A stretch of DNA of 64,000 nt. Source: Paenibacillus polymyxa (lineage in GTDB: Bacteria > Bacillota > Bacilli > Paenibacillales > Paenibacillaceae). The translations under genes were made by a program, and so were the position numbers. Location: positions 1,919,501 to 1,983,500 of the forward strand of contig NZ_CP049783.1 in NCBI RefSeq assembly GCF_015710975.1, in the 5' to 3' direction. The notes beneath the pieces were generated by a model. That model did no database searches. It was not told the origin of the DNA and saw only the letters and a program-made list of their open reading frames with translations. Below are positions 27,045 through 36,193 of the stretch, piece after piece; position 1 is the first letter of the stretch, and every line of letters starts with the position of its first letter.

Positions 27045-28469
27045 ATGTCAACAGTAGGTACAAAACAGTTCTGGTTTGTCGTAGGTTCACAACATCTGTA
27101 TGGGGAAGAAGCATTAGCAGAAGTGAAAGCACACGCACAAGAAATGACCGATGCCTTAAATAAAAGCGGTGTGTTGCCTTATCCGCTCGTATTGCAGGAT
27201 CTGGCAGTTAGTGCAGACAAAATCACCAGCCTCATGAAAGAAGTCAACTATCGTGATGAGGTTGCTGGTGTCATCACTTGGATGCATACTTTCTCACCTG
27301 CAAAAATGTGGATTCGCGGTACTAAATTGTTGCAAAAACCGCTGCTTCATTTGGCTACTCAGTATAATGAAAGCATTCCTTGGGCTACAATTGACATGGA
27401 CTTCATGAACCTCAACCAGGCAGCTCATGGTGACCGTGAATATGGATTTATCAATGCCCGTCTGAAAAAACAGAATAAAGTGGTCGTAGGGTATTGGGAA
27501 CGCGCGGAAGTGCAAAAGCAAATCGCAGAGTGGATGGATGTAGCGGTTGCTTATAACGAAAGCTTCAATATCAAAGTTGCCCGTTTTGGCGACAACATGC
27601 GTAACGTTGGTGTTACGGAAGGGGATAAAGTCGAAGCCCAAATCCAATTTGGATGGACCGTTGACTACTTCGGAATTGGCGACCTTGTTCAGTACGTCAA
27701 TGCTGTGAAGGAAGAAGAAATTGATGCTTTGTTCGCGGAATATTCCGAACTGTATGAATTTGATTATGGTACTTACAGCAAGGAAGCTTGGGAATCCAGC
27801 GTAAGAGTGCAAGCAAGCTATGAAATTGCTATTAAACGATTCCTGGATGATGGCGGTTATACTGCCTTTACTACAAACTTTGAAGATCTCTACGGTATGA
27901 AACAGCTTCCTGGTCTTGCCGTTCAACGTTTGATGGCACAAGGATATGGCTTCGCTGGTGAAGGAGACTGGAAGACTGCAGCGCTGGATCGTCTGCTTAA
28001 AGTCATGAGCCATAACCAATCCACTGGCTTTATGGAAGACTACACCTATGAATTAGCGGCTGGTCAGGAATCGATCCTTCAATCTCATATGCTTGAAGTT
28101 GACCCAACGTTGGCAAGCAACAAGCCTAAAATTATCGTTTCTCCGTTAGGTATCGGCGATCGTGAAGATCCAGCCCGTCTGGTATTTGACGGTAAGGCAG
28201 GAGACGGTGTGGTTGTTTCCATGGCTGACTTTGGCACACATTATAAACTGCTGATCAATGAGGTTACTGCATTTGAACCAACAGTTCCTGCTCCCAAACT
28301 TCCAGTGGCCCGTGTACTGTGGAACGTGAAGCCAAACTTCCAAGATGGAGTTAAAGCATGGATTGAGAACGGCGGCGGTCACCATACTGTAGTTTCCTTG
28401 AATCTAACTACAGACCAAATTGTTGCTTATGCAAAACTGGTTAACCTGGAATACGTAATTATTAAATAA
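27045..28469 (+). CDS. araA: L-arabinose isomerase
   Basis: The 474-residue Mn-dependent enzyme converts L-arabinose to L-ribulose, the first step. It begins [17 protein letters not shown], the standard AraA start. It has '[16 protein letters not shown]', then FATQ-like [14 protein letters not shown], and the C-terminal GGHHTVVS with the metal-binding His pair. I start it at 27045, where GAGG lies 9 bases upstream; an ATG at 27036 overlaps that box. It closes the araBDA operon and a terminator follows. The gene order araB-araD-araA with the isomerase last differs from araABD of B. subtilis. Confidence 0.95.
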   Translation: MSTVGTKQFWFVVGSQHLYGEEALAEVKAHAQEMTDALNKSGVLPYPLVLQDLAVSADKITSLMKEVNYRDEVAGVITWMHTFSPAKMWIRGTKLLQKPLLHLATQYNESIPWATIDMDFMNLNQAAHGDREYGFINARLKKQNKVVVGYWERAEVQKQIAEWMDVAVAYNESFNIKVARFGDNMRNVGVTEGDKVEAQIQFGWTVDYFGIGDLVQYVNAVKEEEIDALFAEYSELYEFDYGTYSKEAWESSVRVQASYEIAIKRFLDDGGYTAFTTNFEDLYGMKQLPGLAVQRLMAQGYGFAGEGDWKTAALDRLLKVMSHNQSTGFMEDYTYELAAGQESILQSHMLEVDPTLASNKPKIIVSPLGIGDREDPARLVFDGKAGDGVVVSMADFGTHYKLLINEVTAFEPTVPAPKLPVARVLWNVKPNFQDGVKAWIENGGGHHTVVSLNLTTDQIVAYAKLVNLEYVIIK

Positions 28470-28485
28470 TTATAGATCATCTATA

Positions 28486-28522
28486 AAAGCATTGGGTCAG
28501 TCCTCAAGACCCAATGCTTTTT
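28486..28522 (+). terminator. araBDA terminator
   Basis: AAAGCATTGGGTC pairs with GACCCAATGCTTT over an 8-base loop, followed by TTATCG. Confidence 0.85.
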
Positions 28523-28564
28523 ATCGTTTCTCAGAGGATTTTTAATTCATGAGGATGTGATACT

Positions 28565-29428
28565 ATGGCGAATTTACCATCTGCGGCAACAAAATTGGTT
28601 ATGGTTGAAGGGATACCTGGCTCTGGAAAATCTACATTATCCCAATATATACAGGACACCTTAAACACGCATCGAATAGAATCGGAGCTATTTTTAGAAG
28701 GGAACTTACGACATCCCGCTGATTATGAATCGGTTGCATGTGTGCCGAATGAGGAACTTGATAGGCTCCGGTCTAGCTATGCCGATGTATTTCATGATAT
28801 TGATCCATTTGTATCGCTAAGCGGTAACGACTCATTAATCGCATACGCGCTTGCGCAGCAATCAGCTCAAAATGAAATTCCTTCTAGTTTGTATGAGGAA
28901 ATCCGGCGCTATGAAATCTACGATGGAATACCTGTAGAAAAATATTGCAAGTTGATGGTTCAACGTTGGAGTTCTTTTGCTAAGAATCAGCGAGAAAAGG
29001 ATAAGCTGGTCATACTCGAATGCTGTTTTTTACAGAATCCAGGGTGTGCATTACTCGCTCGACATGATGCTGGAAATGATCGATTTGTTCAGCACGTATT
29101 ACAGATTGCGGAGCAAATTCAGGACCTTAATCCAATTTTGTTTTATCTGAAGCAACCTAGTGTCCGTGAGACGATTGAGCGAGTGAAAACGATGAGGCCT
29201 CAAGAGTGGCTAGATTTTGTGATTTGGTACCATACGGAGCAGGATTATGGAAAGAATAAGGGGTTGCACGGGTACGATGGATATATACAGTTCCTTGAAC
29301 ATCGACGAGAGCTAGAATTGCACATTATTGAGCAGCTTCCTTTTCAAACTTTTATAATGGATAACTCCGATTATGATTGGGAGAATCAACAGCGGACTGT
29401 TTCGCACATCATGGTGAAGTATTTATAA
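28565..29428 (+). CDS. P-loop kinase-like protein
   Basis: The 287-residue soluble protein has a Walker A motif GIPGSGKST (residues 16-24) after a short hydrophobic strand, and a Walker B-like LVILECCFLQNPG near residue 148. The layout recalls thymidylate or deoxynucleoside kinases, or small-molecule kinases of the AAA/zeta-toxin kind, but no lid or substrate motif is firm. The middle is acidic and helical. It follows the ara terminator by about 42 bases and precedes the sigma-DUF1835 gene by about 90 bases, so it may be its own unit. The GAGGATGTGA box precedes the ATG. Confidence 0.7.
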   Translation: MANLPSAATKLVMVEGIPGSGKSTLSQYIQDTLNTHRIESELFLEGNLRHPADYESVACVPNEELDRLRSSYADVFHDIDPFVSLSGNDSLIAYALAQQSAQNEIPSSLYEEIRRYEIYDGIPVEKYCKLMVQRWSSFAKNQREKDKLVILECCFLQNPGCALLARHDAGNDRFVQHVLQIAEQIQDLNPILFYLKQPSVRETIERVKTMRPQEWLDFVIWYHTEQDYGKNKGLHGYDGYIQFLEHRRELELHIIEQLPFQTFIMDNSDYDWENQQRTVSHIMVKYL

Positions 29429-29521
29429 TCTCGGGAAACGATAGTTTAATTAGACAAAGTAACCATTTGCAGCTATACCGGCACTTATATATAGAATTTA
29501 CATACAGAGGAGGTGCAAGAG

Positions 29522-31084
29522 GTGCAGCGTTGGATTGAGGAAGCCCGGCTAGGCGATCAAATCGCATGGGAGCAAATTGTACAGCACTTCAGTGGGATGG
29601 CTTTTTCAGTAGCATATACGAGGTTGGGGGATTGGGGTCTGGTTGAGGATACAGTTCAGGAGGCGTTCGCTGAGGCTTTTGCCAACCTCCATAAATTACA
29701 GGAAGCAGAGGCGTTCCCTGGATGGTTCAAGGTCATTGTCGAACGGCAATGTCATCGTCTTCTGCGCCGCAAGAAGCCGACGATGATGCCGTTGGACGAA
29801 ACTATAGTCATGGATGTAGAGAAATATGATGTGGAGCTTATCGCAGAGAGAAGGGAATGGCATCAGAAGCTTCATCAATCCGTCGAGGGTTTATCTGACA
29901 AGTTAAAACTGGCAGTTCAGCTGTACTATTTTCAAGGGTATTCAATCGGTGAAATATCAAGCTATCTATGTGTATCTCCATCCGTGTTGAAGAAACGGTT
30001 GTTCGATGCCCGCAATAAGCTGAGAGCTTCACTGCTTGTCAGCGACTTTGTATCCATGTTTAACGATATTTACGAAGGAGGAGAATCGGTGCTACATATA
30101 GTCAACGGTGACCACGTTGGTGACAAGCTGAGGAAAGGGAACATTCGCGGAGATATCCTGGTCTGGAGAGAAGTGTATCCGGTAGGTCCGGTGTTCCTTG
30201 AAATGGGCGAGCCCTCATCTGGAGCAGCTAGAGTGGAATATTTGGAGAGAACTCTCGGGATTCCGGCAGAAGACTATGTATCCAATTGCAAGGCTCAGGA
30301 GCAGACTCTGCATAACTTTCATAAGTACGACGAAGTCGTGCTATGGTTTGAGCACGATTTGTTCGACCAGCTGATGCTAAGTTACTTGTTGTACTGGTTT
30401 TCAATGCAAACCCTAGGCCAAACCAAACTGAGCTTGCTGTGTATCGGCAACTACCCAGGTATTGAACCGTTTAGGGGCTTGGGACAGCTTACAACGAAGC
30501 AGTTAGAAAAATTGTCAGGCACGTGGCAGCAGATTGGCCAGCAGGAGCTTGAGATGGGCAAAAGAATCTGGGAAGCATATACCTCCCCGGATATAACGCG
30601 GCATATTGATATTTTGCACGAAGACACATCTGCCCTGCCTTTTGCTCATGCGGCACTTGAACTGCACCTATCTCGTCTACCTTCTACCGCCAATGGGCTG
30701 GGCATCGTAGAGCAGACAACTTTGGAACTCATCCAGCAAGGAGTAAATACTCCACAAGAATTGTTTAAGCAGATTGGGAACCGAATAAGTGGTTTGGGCC
30801 TGGGTGATTTGGAATTTTGGTATCGTTTGAGGAATATGTCGGAGCAACCACATGCACTATTGGAGATTCAAGGTCGCCACTCATTTTCTGATCATCAAAA
30901 GAAAACAACCCCATTCTTTGACCAATGCGTTGTTGCATTATCGGAAGTAGGGAGGAATACAGTGGCAGGAGTACATGACTGGGTGAAGATAAAGGGAATA
31001 GACGAGTGCTATGGTGGTCTATGGCTGCAAGGTGATTTGGCATGGCGTTGGGATTCAGAGGGAAAGCAGTTGGTGTATACGTAA
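29522..31084 (+). CDS. ECF sigma factor fused to DUF1835/DUF3658-like domain
   Basis: The chosen GTG at 29522 lies 8 bases after GAGGAGG; a GTG at 29513 touches the box. The product has 520 residues. Residues 1-165 are an ECF sigma factor: region 2 with LGDWGLVEDTVQEAFAEAFA and PGWFKVIVERQCHRLLRRKK, then region 4 with LYYFQGYSIGEISSYLCVSP and VLKKRLFDARNKLR. From about 188 the protein matches DUF1835 (LHIVNGDHVGDKL, then DILVWREVYPVGP, then YDEVVLWFEHDLFDQLML), then a DUF3658-like tail. The fused half may act as a built-in sensor or anti-sigma. No separate anti-sigma gene is adjacent. Confidence 0.85.
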   Translation: MQRWIEEARLGDQIAWEQIVQHFSGMAFSVAYTRLGDWGLVEDTVQEAFAEAFANLHKLQEAEAFPGWFKVIVERQCHRLLRRKKPTMMPLDETIVMDVEKYDVELIAERREWHQKLHQSVEGLSDKLKLAVQLYYFQGYSIGEISSYLCVSPSVLKKRLFDARNKLRASLLVSDFVSMFNDIYEGGESVLHIVNGDHVGDKLRKGNIRGDILVWREVYPVGPVFLEMGEPSSGAARVEYLERTLGIPAEDYVSNCKAQEQTLHNFHKYDEVVLWFEHDLFDQLMLSYLLYWFSMQTLGQTKLSLLCIGNYPGIEPFRGLGQLTTKQLEKLSGTWQQIGQQELEMGKRIWEAYTSPDITRHIDILHEDTSALPFAHAALELHLSRLPSTANGLGIVEQTTLELIQQGVNTPQELFKQIGNRISGLGLGDLEFWYRLRNMSEQPHALLEIQGRHSFSDHQKKTTPFFDQCVVALSEVGRNTVAGVHDWVKIKGIDECYGGLWLQGDLAWRWDSEGKQLVYT

Positions 31085-31165
31085 CTTATCCTAAATAACA
31101 GCAAGTTCTCTATAAAGTGACTAAGAGTGAGGCATGAAAAATGAGGTGTCTTTCCATAACAAATA

Positions 31166-31192
31166 GGCCATTCCTTCGGGGAAGGCCCTTTG
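31166..31192 (+). terminator. Terminator after the sigma-DUF1835 gene
   Basis: GGCC(A)TTCC pairs with GGAAGGCC over a TTCGG loop, followed by CTTTGCTTG. The tail is like that of the terminator-linked repeats. Confidence 0.6.
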
Positions 31193-31221
31193 CTTGATTT
31201 AGAATGTGGAACAGGCTTAGT

Positions 31222-31578
31222 TCATATCAAAAGTCCAGTCACATCCTGATACCCCATACTAACCAACAATTCATTACCATTTAGCTCATGCACTTTCTTC
31301 ACTGTCACATCTAACTCCATATCAAGTATATACTGCAACACTTCAGCAACATACTTAGGTTGGTTCAGATTAATAGAATATTGTTTACCCTCTTTCATCA
31401 CCCGTAATCCCTCATTCAAAGGGCTACCAGTGACAATTGTATCTTTAGTAGTAAACTGAATTATAAATTTTATATCTTTATTTTCAGAAATAATAGTCAA
31501 CTTGGATCTACAGTAAATATCTCTGACTGTTTTATAACTCCACAAGTACGTATTCCCACTAACTACTATTTTCCTCAT
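31222..31578 (-). CDS. Small uncharacterised protein, paralogue of the gene at 15104
   Basis: The 118-residue product (MRKIVVSGNTYLWSYKTVRD ...) matches the 126-residue protein at 15104-15484 over its length. The shared points are the opening V-x-G-x-x-(x)-W-x-Y, the 'ENKDIKFIIQF' strand, 'LNQPKYVAEVLQYI' against LGKPKHIAEIISYL, and 'ELLVSMGYQDV' against DLLKEMGYSEL. The fold looks alpha/beta and small. It has a weak RBS and AT-rich codon use. The function is unknown. Two copies in one 64-kb window suggest a lineage-specific family. Confidence 0.65.
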   Translation of the reverse strand: MRKIVVSGNTYLWSYKTVRDIYCRSKLTIISENKDIKFIIQFTTKDTIVTGSPLNEGLRVMKEGKQYSINLNQPKYVAEVLQYILDMELDVTVKKVHELNGNELLVSMGYQDVTGLLI

Positions 31579-32010
31579 AGCACTCTAGTCCCCATTCCTA
31601 CAAGGTTTACAGAATCATTACAGATTCTGCTTCTTCAGCATTTCAGTCCGAAAACCGTTCTTCCCTGACAAAAGAAAATATTCCAACAATAGCCCAGGTC
31701 ATGGGGGATCTTCGCCTTATGTCCCTTATTTTACTTGATTTCTATGCATTGTACAGTTTGCGTACAGTCCAGATGGATCGCGCATTAATTCTTGAAATCC
31801 TACATAACAATTCCTGGTTATTCATATACATAAACTGTTGATTTAATTATTGGGAAGCTGTATTCCACGAGAGTAACAAAATCAGCTATGTTTCTTATAA
31901 AAAGCTGAGTTCAATTTTTATTTTCGCAAGAAAATTCTCACTTTTTAGCAGAAATGATTTATAATTATCAGATAAAAGTAGATATAATTTTTAAATGATT
32001 ATATTTAAGT
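31579..32010. other. Long AT-rich intergenic region upstream of mqo
   Basis: No gene seen on either strand. Several TATAAT-like hexamers occur near 31963-32016. The last (32011-32016) is best placed to serve mqo, but I see no matching -35. Confidence 0.4.
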
Positions 32011-32016
32011 TATAAT

Positions 32017-32090
32017 GGAGATAGAAAAGGTATGTTCCTGAGTGGAGCCTTGCTTCTTGAGTCAGTTAAGCAGGAGGGCCTGCTCTTTTT
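32017..32090 (+). promoter_or_regulatory. Attenuator-like leader of mqo with small overlapping ORF
   Basis: AGCAGG-AGGG-CCTGCT (32069-32084) followed by six T is a terminator 30 bases before the mqo start. Upstream CCTTGCTT can instead pair with AAGCAGG, which would break the terminator. An ORF from ATG 32032 (31 codons) runs through both arms and stops at 32127, overlapping the mqo ATG. Together these look like a transcription-attenuation leader. Confidence 0.5.
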
Positions 32091-32119
32091 TGCAAATATA
32101 AGAGATAAGGAAGGTTTTT

Positions 32120-33619
32120 ATGAATAGTATTCAGAAAAATACAGACGTTATCTTAATTGGTGCCGGAGTCATGAGCGCGACTCTGGGATCATTGCTGAAA
32201 GAGTTAGCACCGGAATGGGAAATTAAAGTGTTTGAGAAACTGGCAAGTGCAGGAGAAGAAAGCTCTAACGAATGGAATAATGCAGGCACGGGTCATGCTG
32301 CACTGTGCGAGCTGAACTACACATCCGAAAAAGCGGACGGATCTGTAGATATTCGTAAAGCGGTTAATATCAACGAACAGTTTCAGCTCTCAAGACAGTT
32401 TTGGTCTTTTCTTGTCAACAGTAATTTGATTCGTAATCCACAGGACTTTATCAGGCCCATACCCCATATGAGTTTGGTAATGGGTGAAAAAAACGTATCT
32501 TTTTTAAAAAAGCGCTTTAAAGCGCTTTCAAGTGTTTCGCTATTTCAAGGCATGGAATTTTCCGATGACCCTGAAAAGCTGAAGGAATGGATTCCGCTAA
32601 TTATGGAAGGTCGTACATTGAATGAACCGATTGCGGCAACCAAAATCGACTCTGGAACAGATGTCAACTTTGGTGCTTTAACACGCATGTTGTTTGACCA
32701 TTTAAAAAGCAAAAACGTCGAGATTAAATACAAGCATAGTGTAAAGGATATTAAACGTGCGAGCGACGGCTCGTGGAGAGTCAAAGTGCATAATCTGGAT
32801 AACGGAAAAATCGAATATCATACTGCCAAATTCGTTTTTATCGGTGGTGGTGGCGGAAGTCTACCTTTACTCCAAAGAACTGGCATTCCTGAGTCCAAAT
32901 ATATCGGGGGATTCCCGGTAAGTGGACTATTTATGGTATGTAACAATTCTAAAGTGGTCGCCCAGCATCATGCAAAAGTATACGGTAAAGCGAAGGTCGG
33001 TGCTCCTCCTATGTCTGTCCCGCATCTGGATACTAGATACATCGGTAACCAAAAAGCGCTGCTGTTTGGACCGTTTGCCGGCTTCTCACCAAAGTTCCTG
33101 AAAACGGGTTCAAATCTGGACCTGATTGGTTCCGTAAAACCCAATAACCTCATCACGATGTTGGCGGCAGGGGCAAAAGAGATGGCATTGACCAAATACC
33201 TGATCCAGCAAGTGATGTTATCGAATGAAAAGCGCCTGGAGGAATTACGCGAGTTTATTCCCAACGCCAAAATCGAGGACTGGGATATCGTGGTAGCAGG
33301 TCAGCGTGTGCAGGTGATCAAAGATACAGAGGGCGGTAAAGGAACCCTTCAATTTGGTACGGAAGTGGTTAGTTCCGCTGACGGATCGGTGGCTGCATTG
33401 CTCGGTGCTTCTCCGGGGGCTTCTACTGCTGTTCACGTTATGCTGGAGGTATTAGAGAAATGCTTCCCACAACATATGGAAAAATGGGAACCAAAAATAA
33501 AAGAGATGATTCCTTCTTATGGATTGTCGTTAGCGGAAAACTCAGAGCTTTACCAACAGATCCACAATACCACTACAGAGGTGCTGGGTCTGGGCGAAAA
33601 AGAACCGCTGCATCGTTAA
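32120..33619 (+). CDS. mqo: Malate:quinone oxidoreductase
   Basis: The 499-residue FAD enzyme oxidises L-malate to oxaloacetate and passes electrons to menaquinone at the membrane face. The N-terminal dinucleotide-binding motif is [17 protein letters not shown] (about 9-26), then LxPEW as [13 protein letters not shown], and the family block [20 protein letters not shown] (about 48-67). '[20 protein letters not shown]' and '[20 protein letters not shown]' are also typical. AAGGAAGG lies 5 bases before the ATG. It may stand in for or supplement malate dehydrogenase in the TCA cycle. A single-gene unit, ended by the hairpin at 33713. Confidence 0.96.
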   Translation: MNSIQKNTDVILIGAGVMSATLGSLLKELAPEWEIKVFEKLASAGEESSNEWNNAGTGHAALCELNYTSEKADGSVDIRKAVNINEQFQLSRQFWSFLVNSNLIRNPQDFIRPIPHMSLVMGEKNVSFLKKRFKALSSVSLFQGMEFSDDPEKLKEWIPLIMEGRTLNEPIAATKIDSGTDVNFGALTRMLFDHLKSKNVEIKYKHSVKDIKRASDGSWRVKVHNLDNGKIEYHTAKFVFIGGGGGSLPLLQRTGIPESKYIGGFPVSGLFMVCNNSKVVAQHHAKVYGKAKVGAPPMSVPHLDTRYIGNQKALLFGPFAGFSPKFLKTGSNLDLIGSVKPNNLITMLAAGAKEMALTKYLIQQVMLSNEKRLEELREFIPNAKIEDWDIVVAGQRVQVIKDTEGGKGTLQFGTEVVSSADGSVAALLGASPGASTAVHVMLEVLEKCFPQHMEKWEPKIKEMIPSYGLSLAENSELYQQIHNTTTEVLGLGEKEPLHR

Positions 33620-33712
33620 TTTTACATGGCTAGTAACTCGATCATCCAAATATTTTAATAAAATACAAAGTAATCTTACAATACGTATTCAGTCGCATAA
33701 GCAACAACGTGA

Positions 33713-33735
33713 AGCGGTGGGTAGCTCCCACCGCT
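33713..33735 (+). terminator. Hairpin after mqo
   Basis: AGCGGTGGG pairs with CCCACCGCT over TAGCT, followed by AAAATGCTTGC. It lies about 95 bases after the mqo stop. The rest of the gap to 33985 holds only the TetR operators. Confidence 0.6.
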
Positions 33736-33850
33736 AAAATGCTTGCTTACGAGTGCGAAACTTTGTAATCCTTCTGTGTTTATTGGTGTTTGCTAAAGCG
33801 ATTACAGTAATCATGGAGCGGGCTATAAAGGAGGAAAAGTAATTCTTTAC

Positions 33851-33926
33851 CGATCGTTCCCGATATGTTAGGATAAAGCCAGACAGAGAAGAAAGACATA
33901 TCAGCGACCAATGTAGAACGATCGTT
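33851..33926. promoter_or_regulatory. Two palindromic operators upstream of the TetR gene
   Basis: CGATCGTTCC (33851-33860) shares its core with AACGATCGTT (33917-33926, a perfect 10-base palindrome within AGAACGATCGTTTC). The same core recurs before the SDR gene at 34601. Binding would let the TetR protein control itself. Confidence 0.6.
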
Positions 33927-33985
33927 TCCAAAAGGTCATGCAAAATTAATCCAAACCTATTCTAAGTGGTCAGGGGGTAGCTACG

Positions 33986-34564
33986 ATGGCCAGGAGCAAA
34001 GAATTTGAGGAAAACGTTGTTCTGGAAAAAGCTATGAAGCTGTTCTGGGAGCAGGGGTATGAGAAAACCTCGATGAATGATCTTGTCGAGCACATGGGGA
34101 TCCATCGAAGAAGTATCTATGATACTTTTACCGACAAGCACACCCTGTTTCTTAAAGTGATGGACCGATTCGGAGAGCGAGTTAGCGGTAGATGGGCGGC
34201 AGGGATCAAGCAATCCCAGACGGCTAAGCAGGCACTTCAGTTCATTTTCGACTTTATCATTAATGGTGAAGAGGACGTACCGCCCGGTTGCATGTTCGTG
34301 AATTCGGCTGTCGAATTAGCAGCTCGGGATGAGGAGATTGATGCGATAGCGACGAAGGCCTTTGCAAAATCGGAGGAGCTGCTTGCAGAAATCGTAACGT
34401 GGGGACAGCAAAACGGCGAATTCACACAGCAGTACGAAGCGAAGGAATTGGCTGAGTATCTGCAAAATGCCTTAGCGGGTCTGAGGGTGATGGTGCGGAC
34501 TTCCGTTCCGAAAGAAAAGATGCAACGGATAGCCGAGTTAAATCTACGTATTTTAGAGACATAG
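33986..34564 (+). CDS. TetR-family repressor
   Basis: The 192-residue protein has a classic N-terminal HTH (EKAMKLFWEQGYEKTSMNDL, then MGIHRRSIYDTFTDKHTLF) and a helical C-terminal domain with PPGCMFVNSAVELAARDEE, the pattern of the YxaF/AcrR-like TetR subgroup that often senses quinones or electrophiles. It precedes an SDR gene on the same strand by 79 bases. Shared palindromes before both genes indicate that it represses the pair. The start follows GGTCAGGGGG. Confidence 0.88.
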   Translation: MARSKEFEENVVLEKAMKLFWEQGYEKTSMNDLVEHMGIHRRSIYDTFTDKHTLFLKVMDRFGERVSGRWAAGIKQSQTAKQALQFIFDFIINGEEDVPPGCMFVNSAVELAARDEEIDAIATKAFAKSEELLAEIVTWGQQNGEFTQQYEAKELAEYLQNALAGLRVMVRTSVPKEKMQRIAELNLRILET

Positions 34565-34600
34565 ACGATATACGAAAACAAATTTTTTTCATGTTATTAG

Positions 34601-34610
34601 AACGATCATT
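34601..34610. promoter_or_regulatory. Operator copy between TetR and SDR genes
   Basis: AGAACGATCATTCTC keeps the AACGATC core of the sites upstream of the TetR gene, so the SDR probably has its own controlled promoter. Confidence 0.55.
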
Positions 34611-34643
34611 CTCAATTTTATAAAAATGAGGAGGAAATAAATC

Positions 34644-35354
34644 ATGACAAACAAAATCGCGTTAATTACCGGAGCAAGCAAAGGAATCGGACTGGAGGTT
34701 GCCAGACAATTGGGGCGGCAAGGGATAACGGTATTGGTTGCTGCGCGTACGAAAACAGCAGCAGATGAAGCAGCGGCCGGGCTATTGCAAGATGGCATTC
34801 AGGCAGTCGGCGTGAAGCTGGAGGTGACGAATTCTGCACATATCGCGGAATTGGCGCAATTCATTGAGAAGACTTACGGTCGGCTGGACATTTTGGTCAA
34901 CAATGCAGGCATTTTGGCAGAAAAAGCGGGTTATGAAGGGGATGCTTTCAGAGATACTTTTGAGGTGAACACATTCGCACCCTATTTGATTACAGAAGCA
35001 CTGTTGCCGTTACTGCTAAAGAGCAAAGCAGGCAGAATCGTCAACCAAAGCAGCGCTATAGGCTCGATTCAGTTCCAGTTGACCAATGAACGGGTGCAGC
35101 GGCTTGCTACCCCGGCTTACGCGGCATCTAAAGCAGCTTTGAATATGCTGACGGCCTACTGGGCGCAAAAAAATGGCGGGACGCATCTGAAGGTCAATTC
35201 CGTACACCCCGGCTTAGTCAAAACGCAAATGGGTGGGGAAAAGGCGGAGCTGTCGGTGGAGGATGGGGCAAAAACGGCGGTCCGACTGGCGACCCTGCCA
35301 GAGGATGGTCCAACAGGCGGATTCTATTACATGGATGATCAGCTTCCGTGGTAA
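34644..35354 (+). CDS. Short-chain dehydrogenase/reductase
   Basis: The 236-residue classical SDR has TGASKGIG (9-16), Arg35 after the second strand (favouring NADP), NNAG (86-89), SS at 136-137 and the catalytic Tyr159/Lys163 in YAASK. The overall pattern, including 'VNSVHPGLVKTQMGG', is that of small carbonyl-reductase-like SDRs that reduce aldehydes or ketones. Linked to a TetR gene by shared operators, it may detoxify the compound that the TetR senses. GAGGAGG lies 10 bases before the ATG. Confidence 0.9.
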   Translation: MTNKIALITGASKGIGLEVARQLGRQGITVLVAARTKTAADEAAAGLLQDGIQAVGVKLEVTNSAHIAELAQFIEKTYGRLDILVNNAGILAEKAGYEGDAFRDTFEVNTFAPYLITEALLPLLLKSKAGRIVNQSSAIGSIQFQLTNERVQRLATPAYAASKAALNMLTAYWAQKNGGTHLKVNSVHPGLVKTQMGGEKAELSVEDGAKTAVRLATLPEDGPTGGFYYMDDQLPW

Positions 35355-35527
35355 AGCGTTATGCATGAAAGAAAAAGATAATTTATGACATTGTAACAGC
35401 AATTATCAATTCGTGTATGGTGAGTGCAGACTGGATTGGTCATACCGAAGGATTTGCTCTAAAATTATAACCAATGGGCGGTTTCAGGAATCACGAGAGC
35501 AAAACGATATCCTTTAAGGAGGCTATT

Positions 35528-36103
35528 TTGGAAACTTTCATTTACATGGTGAGACATGGCGAATCACCGAAGACGGAAGGAAATGAAAGAACTAGAGGGT
35601 TGACGGATAAAGGGAAGTCAGATGCCTATCGAATAACGGAATTACTGAAAGGAGAGGGGATCGAGGTTTTCGTTTCAAGTCCATATCAACGAGCAATTCT
35701 GACCATTCAAGAGCTGGCTCGGCGTTCAGGACAAGAAGTTTTGGTATTCGAAGATCTTAAAGAAAGGATCTTTTTGAATGAAGACCACCGAATGCCCGAT
35801 GAGGAATTATTCCCTTTATTAGATAAGTCATTTTCTGATCCAAACTTTGCCTTACAGGGAGGAGAGTCTAATACGATTTGTCAGAACCGAAGTATAGCAG
35901 TTCTAAAAGAATTGTTAAAAACCTATCGAGGACAGAAAGTTGCATTAGGCACTCATGGGGCTGTTATGACTTTAATGATGGGGTATTATGACAAGCAGTA
36001 CGACATGGATTTTCTACTACACACATCCAAACCAGATGTATACAGAATGAAGTTCAACGATCAGGAGTTAGTCGAGGTAAAAAGGTTATGGTGTATGCGG
36101 TAG
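35528..36103 (+). CDS. Histidine phosphatase superfamily protein (phosphoglycerate-mutase-like)
   Basis: The TTG at 35528 is chosen because AAGGAGG lies 5 bases upstream; the open frame extends back to 35474 without support. The 191-residue product has the RHG motif (YMVRHGESPK), with the catalytic His, FVSSPYQRAILT as the second Arg block, and 'VALGTHGAVMTLMMGYY' with the second His. An acidic 'KERIFLNEDH' segment lies in between. Such enzymes dephosphorylate sugars, nucleotides or cofactors. The substrate is unknown. A terminator follows. Confidence 0.88.
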   Translation: METFIYMVRHGESPKTEGNERTRGLTDKGKSDAYRITELLKGEGIEVFVSSPYQRAILTIQELARRSGQEVLVFEDLKERIFLNEDHRMPDEELFPLLDKSFSDPNFALQGGESNTICQNRSIAVLKELLKTYRGQKVALGTHGAVMTLMMGYYDKQYDMDFLLHTSKPDVYRMKFNDQELVEVKRLWCMR

Positions 36104-36137
36104 TGGTTTGTGAGGAAATGGTATAGGGACTATTCTT

Positions 36138-36178
36138 TAAAAAGAGACTACCCTTGGCGAAGGGCAGTCTCTTTTTAA
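36138..36178. terminator. Bidirectional terminator
   Basis: TTAAAAAGAGACTaCCCTT pairs with AAGGGcAGTCTCTTTTTAA around GGCG. It serves the convergent histidine phosphatase and anti-sigma genes. Confidence 0.85.
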
Positions 36179-36193
36179 ATCTTACCATTGCAG

